From: CAJJDF01 sp965657945
GTDB taxonomy: Bacteria; Bacteroidota; Bacteroidia; Flavobacteriales_D; CAJJDF01
NCBI GenBank assembly: GCA_965657945.1
Contig: CBFHPW010000001.1
Coordinates: 214,477 to 278,476, forward strand
Length of the DNA: 64,000 bases
Direction: 5' to 3'
The translations under genes were made by a program, and so were the position numbers. Shown here piece after piece: positions 17,805 through 25,288 of the stretch; the first letter of the stretch is position 1, and each line of letters begins with the position of its first letter. The notes below the pieces were generated by a model that was given only the letters and a program-made list of their open reading frames with translations, was not told where the DNA came from and made no database searches.

Positions 17805-18794
17805 ATGAAAATTGCAGTTGTAGGCGCTACCGGAATGGTGGGAACACAAATTTTGAAAGTATTGGCTGAGAATTCATTCCCAATTACGGAATTAATGTTG
17901 GTTGCTTCAGAGAGATCCGTGGGAAAAGAACTAGAGTTTGGAGGTAGTAAGCAAACTATCATTTCGATGGAAGAGGCGATCGAGAGAGCTCCACAAATTG
18001 CTATATTTTCTGCAGGTGGTGAGCGCTCGCTAGCGTTTGCTCCTCGTTTTGCCGCTAAAGGAACGACTGTAATTGATAACTCTTCGGCTTTTAGAATGGA
18101 TGAAGACAAAAAATTGATTGTACCTGAAATAAACGCATCGCAATTGACCAAAGAGGACAAGATTATTGCCAACCCTAATTGTTCTACAATTCAGATGGTG
18201 TTGGCTCTTTCCGAAATACACAAACAACTTGGAATTAAGCGACTGGTTATTTCTACTTATCAATCGATTACTGGTACGGGAGTAAAAGCAGTAAAGCAGA
18301 TGGAAAATGAGCGATTGGAACTGAAGGGAGAAATGGCTTATCCTTATCCAATAGACAAGAATTGTTTGCCTCATGGTGGTGATTTCCAGGAGGATGGATA
18401 TACCACTGAGGAGGTAAAATTAGTGAACGAGACACACAAAATTTTTAATGATACTGCGATTGGAATAACGGCTACGGTGGTGCGAGTTCCTGTGGTTGGA
18501 GGACATTCAGAATCGCTTAATGTAGAAACTTCAAAGCCTTTTGAGATTTCTAATATACGTAAAATGATTGCCAATACTCCAGGAGTTGTGCTGCAAGACA
18601 ACCCCGAAATGAATGTGTATCCGATGCCAAAATACACCGAAGGAAAGAATGAAGTGTTTGTGGGAAGAATTAGAAGAGATTTCTCAGTGGAAAATGGGCT
18701 GAATATGTGGGTAGTTGCCGATAACTTAAGAAAAGGAGCCGCAACCAATGCTGTGCAAATTGCTGAGTACTTGTTAGTGAATAAATTAGTTTAA
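17805..18794 (+). CDS. asd: Aspartate-semialdehyde dehydrogenase
   Basis: A 329-residue enzyme that reduces beta-aspartyl phosphate to aspartate semialdehyde, the branch point to lysine/DAP, threonine and methionine. The NADP-binding start VVGATGMVGTQIL, the catalytic cysteine in ANPNCSTIQMV (Cys126) and the substrate motif GGHSESLNVE are all visible. Length is normal for the USG-1-type family. It stands alone; dapF of the same pathway is about 13 kb to the left. Confidence 0.96.
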   Translation: MKIAVVGATGMVGTQILKVLAENSFPITELMLVASERSVGKELEFGGSKQTIISMEEAIERAPQIAIFSAGGERSLAFAPRFAAKGTTVIDNSSAFRMDEDKKLIVPEINASQLTKEDKIIANPNCSTIQMVLALSEIHKQLGIKRLVISTYQSITGTGVKAVKQMENERLELKGEMAYPYPIDKNCLPHGGDFQEDGYTTEEVKLVNETHKIFNDTAIGITATVVRVPVVGGHSESLNVETSKPFEISNIRKMIANTPGVVLQDNPEMNVYPMPKYTEGKNEVFVGRIRRDFSVENGLNMWVVADNLRKGAATNAVQIAEYLLVNKLV

Positions 18795-18801
18795 CAAAGA
18801 C

Positions 18802-18832
18802 AAAAGAGGCAATTAATTACTCTTTTAATTTC
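18802..18832. terminator. Possible weak terminator between asd and the EamA gene
   Basis: AAAAGAG and CTCTTTT form a seven-pair AT-rich stem around an 11-base loop just after asd. It overlaps the final codons of the convergent transporter gene. Weak stem, hence tentative. Confidence 0.35.
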
Positions 18833-19725
18833 ATACTGATCTTCTTTTTTCGCCTTCTTTTTAGTACCTCATTTAATACAATTAGCAAACCAATCATTAC
18901 TCCACAGATATAGAATGTTGGAGTCATCTGTTCGTTCTCGCCAAAAATGAGATAGCTAAACAAAATGGCGTACACGATTTCTAAATTAACCGCCAAATTA
19001 ACAGAAAATGGACTCAGGTTTTTCATTACTTCTACGCTCGCAATAAATGGAAAGGCCGTGCAAGCAATTCCCAACAAAAGTAGGTAGGATAAATCAGTGC
19101 TAGACGGGGAAAGTAAATTATTCGGTACTTCAAAAAAGGTAAATAAACCCAAAGAAACTAGGAGCAATGCAAAAATAAGTTCTATAAATGAAATTGTAAA
19201 AGCATTGGATTGTTGAATGAGTTTTCCATTGAAGGTAGAAAAAAGTGCGGCAGTAAGTGCTGCCAGCGACCCTAAAACGATTCCGCCAATTGGGTTTTGA
19301 GTATTTTCAAATTCATTCAGCCCAATCACACTGATGATGAGCATAATCAATATACCAATGATTACTTCATTTGGGTTTACCTTGCGTTTGTATACCAGCG
19401 GCTCAATCAAGGAGGTAAAGAAGGTTCCGGTAGAAAAAGAAATCATGGTGATGGAAATATTGGAGACTTTAATTCCTCCAAAAAAACACAACCAATGAAT
19501 TCCCACAATGGCTCCAACTCCCGCAATACGCCAAAATAATTTTGTCGAAAGAATTATTCTTTTGCGCGCAACCAGCATAAAAGCAAACAAACTTGCTACC
19601 ACGATGAGCAATCTCCACCAAACCAAAGAGACAGAATCAAAAGAAATAAGTTTTCCAAAAATGGCAGTGAATCCCCAGCAAAAAACACAAAGGTGGAGCA
19701 GAGCAAAAGCTTGATTTCTTGTCAT
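18817..19725 (-). CDS. EamA/DMT-family transporter
   Basis: A 302-residue inner-membrane protein with ten predicted transmembrane helices in two five-helix EamA repeats. The family pattern is clear: a short N-terminus then LHLCVFCWGFTAIFGKLIS, a WWRLLIV helix after the first loop, a Trp/His loop (GIHWLCFFGGIKVS), and a second repeat ending YAILFSYLIFGENEQMTP with a basic C-terminus (KRRRKKK). DMT proteins export or import small metabolites; no substrate can be assigned. Convergent with asd, divergent from the BatA-like gene. Confidence 0.88.
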   Translation of the reverse strand: MTRNQAFALLHLCVFCWGFTAIFGKLISFDSVSLVWWRLLIVVASLFAFMLVARKRIILSTKLFWRIAGVGAIVGIHWLCFFGGIKVSNISITMISFSTGTFFTSLIEPLVYKRKVNPNEVIIGILIMLIISVIGLNEFENTQNPIGGIVLGSLAALTAALFSTFNGKLIQQSNAFTISFIELIFALLLVSLGLFTFFEVPNNLLSPSSTDLSYLLLLGIACTAFPFIASVEVMKNLSPFSVNLAVNLEIVYAILFSYLIFGENEQMTPTFYICGVMIGLLIVLNEVLKRRRKKKISMKLKE

Positions 19726-19890
19726 TTTATCAGATTGAATGCGTAAAAATAGGATTTAAATTGGTTTGAGTTGGGAAAATTTGATGTTTGCACGCAAAAA
19801 AATAAAATTCTTCAATTGGAGCGAATATCTGACAGCTAATTTCTTTCTTCTATGTTCTAATCTCTTTCTTCTTTTAATTACATTTGAACA

Positions 19891-21942
19891 ATGAACTTTA
19901 TCTATCCACAATTTTTATGGGCGCTCTTGGCTATTGCCGTGCCAATAATTATACACTTGTTCAATTTCAGAAAGTTCAAGAAAGTGCATTTTTCCGATAT
20001 TAGTTTGCTCAAACAAGTGGAACTAGAGACTTCCAAAAAGTCGAATATCAAGCATCTTTTAATTTTACTTGCTCGAATCTTAGCTATTGCGGCTTTGGTA
20101 TTTGCTTTCGCACAACCATATTGGGACAAGCCGGGGAAAAATAATGCTGTGGGAGAAAAGTGGGTTTCGGTGTACGTAGACAATTCCCTCAGTATGAACA
20201 ATAGCTGGAATGAATTTAATTTGTTGGATAATGCCAAAAAACAAGCAAGACTTGTAGCTAAAAGTTATTCTCAAAGCGACAAATTTCAGTTAATTACCAA
20301 TGAGTTCAAACCTATTCATCAACGGTTTTTAACAAAAGAAGAATTTCTGAATGAATTGGATGAAATTGAAATTAGTTCGAAGTCAAGAAATTTGAGTCAA
20401 GTAGAACAAAAGCAAATCGATTTTTTGAAAAAAGACGTTTCTCAAAATAAATTCGCTGTTTATATTTCTGATTTTCAAAAATCAACAGCCAACCTTGCGA
20501 ATTTGTCCTTGGATTCTACGATTCAATTGGCGTTCTTGCCCGTTGTGTCAAACAACAGCGGAAATGTATCGATCGATTCTATTTGGTTCGATTCTCCTGT
20601 CAGAATGGTGAATAAGAAAGAGCAACTGTTTGTGAAACTTGTGAATACAACCAACGATGATTTACAAGTAAAGCTCGAGCTCTCTCTCAATGGGCAAATA
20701 AAAGGACTCTTGAATTCAGATGTACTGATGAATTCGGAGAAAATAGTCTCGTTGGATTATCAGGTTCAAAATCCGGGAAAAGTGGAAGGGAAGTTAAGGA
20801 TTTCGGAATACCCAGATCCTGCAGCATTGTTTGATGACTCGTATTATTTTTCATATTTACTAAAAGAGGAATCAAAAGTTTTGGTGATCAATGAATCATC
20901 CGAAAACCTAAACGCGGAAAAAGGAAGCGTGAATCAGTTGTTCTCCAACGATGCTTTTTTTAAAGTGACCAACACACTTTCCTCTTCTATAAACTACGCC
21001 CTCTTTTCCAGCAGTGATTTAATTATACTCAATGAAGTAAATCGTTATTCCTCGGGTTTTATTTCTCAGTTATTGGCATATCTCGAAGTAGGTGGCACAA
21101 TTTTGTATATTCCTAATTCCAACCCAGATTTGGCAAGTAACAACGAGCTTCTTTTGGCCGCATCTTCTGCTCGCATTACAAGAAAAGATACAACCAAAAC
21201 GCAAGTTTCGTACCTGGATTTTGAGAATCCATTTTTTCAAGATGTTTTTGAAAAAACTCCCAAAAACATGGATTTGCCCATTCTTTTGCAGCAGTTCGTT
21301 TTCGATTTCAGAAGTCCATCAGCCAGGCAAAGTTTAATAAAAACCGAGAACGGAAATCATTTTTTAGTAGAAAATTTTATTGGAAAAGGAAAGTTTTATT
21401 CCTTGTCAGTTCCGTTAAGTTCTAACTTTTCAAATTTCACAAGTCACTCACTTTTTGTTACCACATTGCTGAGAATAGCCGAATCTAGCGGAATAAACCA
21501 GGTGGTATCTATCACCACCGAAACAGATAAGTTAAGAATTCGAGAAGAAGGGATTAACACAAACAACCTGAGAGTAAAGAACCAACAAGGAAGCATTGAT
21601 TTTATTCCCGAAACTGAATCTTTTGGCGGTGAAATGGAGGTTTTGCTGAACGGTAAACTAATTCAATCAGGCAACTATGAACTGGTGAGCGAAGAAAATA
21701 TAGTAGCCGCATTTGGAGTAAATTACCAGCAAGAAGAAAGTGATTTTGAGGCCTACACCACTCAAGAGTTGAAAAAGCAGATTTCTCGAAATTGGGTAAA
21801 GGTGATCGATATTTCTAAATCCGCGAAATCTAGTGTTTCAGCTGGGCTGTTACATTCTTCCAATAAACTATGGAAGTGGTTTGTGCTCTTGGCTTTACTT
21901 TTTTTAGCTATTGAAATTTTATTGATTAAATTTTTGAAGTAA
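19891..21942 (+). CDS. BatA-domain / VWA-like membrane protein
   Basis: A 683-residue membrane protein. The N-terminus has the aerotolerance-regulator (BatA) signature: a helix, then IIIHLFNFRKFKKVHFSDISLL, then a second helix (LLILLARILAIAALVFAFAQP). A von Willebrand A-like domain follows with an intact MIDAS DxSxS (VYVDNSLSM, Asp97, Ser99, Ser101). The large middle part is extracytoplasmic and a C-terminal helix (WKWFVLLALLFLAIEILLI) closes the protein. Homologous stand-alone genes are frequent in Bacteroidota. No moxR, batB or other bat genes adjoin, so the complex it works with is not evident here. Confidence 0.85.
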   Translation: MNFIYPQFLWALLAIAVPIIIHLFNFRKFKKVHFSDISLLKQVELETSKKSNIKHLLILLARILAIAALVFAFAQPYWDKPGKNNAVGEKWVSVYVDNSLSMNNSWNEFNLLDNAKKQARLVAKSYSQSDKFQLITNEFKPIHQRFLTKEEFLNELDEIEISSKSRNLSQVEQKQIDFLKKDVSQNKFAVYISDFQKSTANLANLSLDSTIQLAFLPVVSNNSGNVSIDSIWFDSPVRMVNKKEQLFVKLVNTTNDDLQVKLELSLNGQIKGLLNSDVLMNSEKIVSLDYQVQNPGKVEGKLRISEYPDPAALFDDSYYFSYLLKEESKVLVINESSENLNAEKGSVNQLFSNDAFFKVTNTLSSSINYALFSSSDLIILNEVNRYSSGFISQLLAYLEVGGTILYIPNSNPDLASNNELLLAASSARITRKDTTKTQVSYLDFENPFFQDVFEKTPKNMDLPILLQQFVFDFRSPSARQSLIKTENGNHFLVENFIGKGKFYSLSVPLSSNFSNFTSHSLFVTTLLRIAESSGINQVVSITTETDKLRIREEGINTNNLRVKNQQGSIDFIPETESFGGEMEVLLNGKLIQSGNYELVSEENIVAAFGVNYQQEESDFEAYTTQELKKQISRNWVKVIDISKSAKSSVSAGLLHSSNKLWKWFVLLALLFLAIEILLIKFLK

Positions 21943-22005
21943 TCGAGTAATTACTCTCTTATCAAAATATTAACCTACGCGAATGTGTGCGGTTAAATTT
22001 TCCAA

Positions 22006-22013
22006 TAATTTTG
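22006..22013 (+). promoter_or_regulatory. -7 promoter element for the pirin gene
   Basis: TAATTTTG matches TAnnTTTG and lies 26 bases before the ATG at 22039. An A-rich leader with AAGAGG follows just before the start. Confidence 0.45.
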
Positions 22014-22038
22014 AAAAAAAATAAAAAATAAAAAGAGG

Positions 22039-22902
22039 ATGAAAAAGAAAGTAAAAACAATTATACCGGCACAGAAAGTAAATATGGGGGGCCATTTGTT
22101 GGACCAACCACTTCCGGTAGATGGATTGGATTATGTAGATCCTTTTCTTCTTATTCATCATTGGAAAAATAAACTACCAGGAGGACAAAGAGTACAAGAT
22201 GCAGGAGTAGGTCCTCATCCTCACAGAGGATTTTCTCCAGTTACTTTCATTTTTAAAGGGGAAGTAAATCACCAAGACTCTTTGGGTAATAATGCGCTAG
22301 TAAGCGAAGGTGGAACCCAGTGGATGTTTGCCGGACAAGGAATAACTCACAGTGAAAGATTTCCTAAACATCTAGTAGAAAATGGGGGTGAATTAGAGTT
22401 TATTCAGTTTTGGGTGAATGCCCCAAGTCAAGATAAAATGAAGCCAGCTTTTTACAAACCTATTTCTAAAGAAGAAACTCCCGTGATAGAAGAAAGTAAA
22501 TCTAGGATTTGGATTGTGTCAGGAGAGCTTGGAGGTAAACAAGGAATTGCACCTACTTATTCTCAACAAACTTTATTGAGAGGAGAAGTAGAGGCTGGAG
22601 GAAAGATTGAGATTCCAATCCCCGAATCCTACAACACAATCCTTTATTTACTTGATGGAGAGGGTATTACCAATGGAGAAGAAGTAATAGGAAAAGACAT
22701 GATTGTATTTGAACGTGAAGAGGGAATTATTCATTTTGAGGCAAGCAAAGATACAAGGTTTATGTTGCTTTCGGGTGAACCAATTGGAGAAGAAATTGCT
22801 CAATACGGACCCTTTGTAATGAATACACAAACAGAAGTGATGCAGGCCTTACGGGATTCACAAATGGGAAAAATGGGAGTGTTGATCGAGGAATTTGAAT
22901 AA
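22039..22902 (+). CDS. Pirin-family cupin protein
   Basis: A 287-residue two-cupin protein. The metal-binding pirin signature is complete: GPHPHRGFSPVTFI, HQDSLGN, and the QWMFAGQGITHSERFP segment in the first cupin, followed by the pirin C-terminal domain (TILYLLDGEG, MLLSGEPIGEEIAQYGPFVM). Bacterial pirins bind iron and some show quercetin dioxygenase activity; physiological roles vary. Single-gene unit with its own promoter and strong terminator. Confidence 0.92.
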   Translation: MKKKVKTIIPAQKVNMGGHLLDQPLPVDGLDYVDPFLLIHHWKNKLPGGQRVQDAGVGPHPHRGFSPVTFIFKGEVNHQDSLGNNALVSEGGTQWMFAGQGITHSERFPKHLVENGGELEFIQFWVNAPSQDKMKPAFYKPISKEETPVIEESKSRIWIVSGELGGKQGIAPTYSQQTLLRGEVEAGGKIEIPIPESYNTILYLLDGEGITNGEEVIGKDMIVFEREEGIIHFEASKDTRFMLLSGEPIGEEIAQYGPFVMNTQTEVMQALRDSQMGKMGVLIEEFE

Positions 22903-22941
22903 ATCGTAAGATGGAATGTGACTCCTGTGTGAAGGATAGCA

Positions 22942-22974
22942 AAAGAGGGACTTTTTAGTCCCTCTTTTTTTATT
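22942..22974 (+). terminator. Rho-independent terminator after the pirin gene
   Basis: AAAGAGGGACT and AGTCCCTCTTT form an 11-pair stem with a four-T loop, followed by a run of T. Strong intrinsic terminator. Confidence 0.9.
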
Positions 22975-23011
22975 CTAACTTTTGTCATTATGAGGTAAAT
23001 AATAGAATAAG

Positions 23012-23019
23012 TATCTTTG
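23012..23019 (+). promoter_or_regulatory. -7 promoter element for the M3 peptidase gene
   Basis: TATCTTTG, an exact TAnnTTTG match, 45 bases before the ATG at 23065. A TTTTG lies about 27 bases further upstream, rather far for a -33 box. Confidence 0.5.
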
Positions 23020-23064
23020 AAAATCGTAATTTTAACTCATAAAAATTAGACCTAACATTTACTT

Positions 23065-25101
23065 ATGTCACACACAGATAATCCGCTTTTAATTCCTTTT
23101 GATTTAGCACCCTTCTCAAAAGTAAAAAATGAACACTTTTTACCAGCTTTTGAGCAACTTATTGCTGAGGCGAGAGAGGAGATTGAAACAATAGCAGCAA
23201 GTTCTGAGAAACCTACTTTTGAGAATACGATTGAGGCAATGGAATTTTCTGGAAAACAATTGGATAGGGTTTCTAGTTTGTTTTTTAATTTGAATTCCGC
23301 TGAAACGAATGATGAAATTCAGGAAATAGCCCAACAAGTTTCGCCACTCCTCACAGAGTTTGGAAATGATGTGACCTTGAACCCAGATTTATTTCGAAGA
23401 GTGAAATCGGTTTATCAGTCAAAAAAATCACTTGATCTAACTCCGGAACAGCTTACATTATTGGATAATTCTTACAAAGGTTTCTCTAGAAACGGAGCCA
23501 ATTTAAATGAGAAGGACAAATCCACCTTGCGTGATATTGATACAAAATTATCGAAACTCAAATTGACGTACGGTGAAAACTTATTGGCTGAAACAAATGG
23601 TTATGAGCTGCATATACAAGCCGAGGCAGATTTGGCAGGATTACCAGAGGGAGTGAAGGAAGCTGCAGCCCAAACTGCCAAAGCGAGTGGAGCCGAAGGT
23701 TGGGTTTTTACACTTCATTTTCCAAGTTACGGCCCATTCATGAAATATGCCGAAAAAAGAGAGTTGAGAAAAAAAATAGCGATAGCCTACGGTGCTAGAG
23801 CTTTTGAAAATAATGATTTTAACAACGAGGAGATTACACTTCAAATTGCTAAACTGAGGCATGAAAGAGCCAATTTATTGGGGTACGAAACCCATGCCCA
23901 TTTTGTATTGGAAGAAAGAATGGCAATGAGTCCTGATAAAGTAAACGAATTCTTGAATGATATGCTTTCCAAAGCAAAACCATTTGCCCAAAAAGAATTT
24001 GATGTGCTGGCAAACTTTGCCAAAGAACTGGACGGAATTACGGATTTTCAAAAATGGGATTCTTCCTATTATGCCGAAAAGCTTAAAAAGAAATTATTCA
24101 ATTTGGATGATGAGCAACTTAAGCCATATTTTAAATTGGAGAACGTAATCGAAGGAGCTTTTTTGGTGGCAAACAAACTATTTGGACTCACTTTTAAAAA
24201 AGTAACCAATATTGATAAATACCATCCAGATGTTGAAACGTATGAGGTGTATGATTCAACTAATCAGTTAATTTCTGTTTTTTACGGGGATTATTTTCCG
24301 AGACCTGGCAAAAGAAATGGTGCTTGGATGACAAGTTTCAAATCTCAGCAAATTGTAAATGGGATAAATGACCGACCTCACATTTCTAATGTGTGTAATT
24401 TTACAAAGCCAACGGATACAAAACCTTCGCTTTTGACATTTGATGAGGTAACAACTTTATTTCATGAATTTGGGCATGGATTACACGGAATGTTAGCCAA
24501 TACAACTTATCCAAGTTTGTCTGGTACTAGCGTTTTTTGGGACTTTGTTGAACTTCCGAGTCAAATTTTAGAAAATTGGTGCTACGAAAAAGAGTGTTTG
24601 GATTTGTTTGCTAAACACTACCAAACGGGTGAAACTATTCCAATAGAATTTGTTGAGAAAATAAAAGAATCTGCCAATTTTATGGAGGGATTGGCTACTT
24701 TGCGTCAGTTGAGTTTTGGATTGCTAGATATGAGCTGGCACGGACACAATCCTGAGGGAATAACTGATGTGAAATCTCACGAAAGAAAAACATTTGATCA
24801 AACAGATTTTACTCCCGATGTTGCTGAAAATTGTATGTCGGTAGCGTTTTCTCATATTTTTAATGGTGGATATAGTTCTGGGTACTACAGTTACAAATGG
24901 GCCGAAGTTTTAGACGCGGATGCTTTTGCATTTTTCAAGGAAAAGGGAATTTTTGATAGAGAAATAGGAATGAGTTTTGCCACTAATATTTTAAGTAAAG
25001 GAGGAACAGAACACCCAATGACCTTGTACAAACGTTTTAGAGGTCAAGAACCAAACCCTGATGCATTGCTAAAAAGGGCGGGGTTAACTTCTCATTCCTA
25101 A
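23065..25101 (+). CDS. M3-family oligopeptidase (OpdA/Dcp-like)
   Basis: A 678-residue zinc metallopeptidase without a signal peptide, so cytoplasmic. The thermolysin-like zinc motif HEFGH is at residues 467-471, inside LFHEFGHGLHGML, and the downstream family segment GTSVFWDFVELPSQILENW supplies the third zinc ligand. The N-terminal half is the helical lid typical of M3 peptidases (FENTIEAMEFSGKQLDRVSS). These enzymes degrade short peptides released by proteolysis. Length agrees with oligopeptidase A (~680). Confidence 0.95.
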   Translation: MSHTDNPLLIPFDLAPFSKVKNEHFLPAFEQLIAEAREEIETIAASSEKPTFENTIEAMEFSGKQLDRVSSLFFNLNSAETNDEIQEIAQQVSPLLTEFGNDVTLNPDLFRRVKSVYQSKKSLDLTPEQLTLLDNSYKGFSRNGANLNEKDKSTLRDIDTKLSKLKLTYGENLLAETNGYELHIQAEADLAGLPEGVKEAAAQTAKASGAEGWVFTLHFPSYGPFMKYAEKRELRKKIAIAYGARAFENNDFNNEEITLQIAKLRHERANLLGYETHAHFVLEERMAMSPDKVNEFLNDMLSKAKPFAQKEFDVLANFAKELDGITDFQKWDSSYYAEKLKKKLFNLDDEQLKPYFKLENVIEGAFLVANKLFGLTFKKVTNIDKYHPDVETYEVYDSTNQLISVFYGDYFPRPGKRNGAWMTSFKSQQIVNGINDRPHISNVCNFTKPTDTKPSLLTFDEVTTLFHEFGHGLHGMLANTTYPSLSGTSVFWDFVELPSQILENWCYEKECLDLFAKHYQTGETIPIEFVEKIKESANFMEGLATLRQLSFGLLDMSWHGHNPEGITDVKSHERKTFDQTDFTPDVAENCMSVAFSHIFNGGYSSGYYSYKWAEVLDADAFAFFKEKGIFDREIGMSFATNILSKGGTEHPMTLYKRFRGQEPNPDALLKRAGLTSHS

Positions 25102-25104
25102 CCC

Positions 25105-25195
25105 TTCCCTCATGAGAGGGAACTCTAAACTCTTGAGGTAAGATTATCCCAAGTATACTCCTTCCCTTCGGGAAGGTTGGGATGGGATTACCCGA
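25105..25195. repeat. Palindromic intergenic repeat, degenerate
   Basis: Two hairpins sit in the gap after the M3 gene: TTCCCTC-ATGA-GAGGGAA near 25110-25130 and CCTTCCC-TTC-GGGAAGG near 25162-25178, the latter followed by TTGGGATGGG. Such short purine/pyrimidine palindromes recur between genes in many Bacteroidota genomes. A related degenerate element is at 33601-33632. Confidence 0.5.
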
Positions 25196-25288
25196 GAATC
25201 CAAACTTTTCTCAGGAAACCCAGGAAAGCTTGACTAATGGAATCGAGAATTTAAAAAGAGAATAAAACAAAATTGAAAAAAGAGATAC

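Noticed and set aside
17801..18172. A 123-residue minus-strand ORF inside asd
   Set aside because: Antisense shadow of a strongly conserved gene; no independent start signal.
25102..25288. CRISPR-like or tRNA-like structure in the repeat-bearing gap
   Set aside because: The hairpins are not spaced as an array and there is no cloverleaf or CCA-type end.
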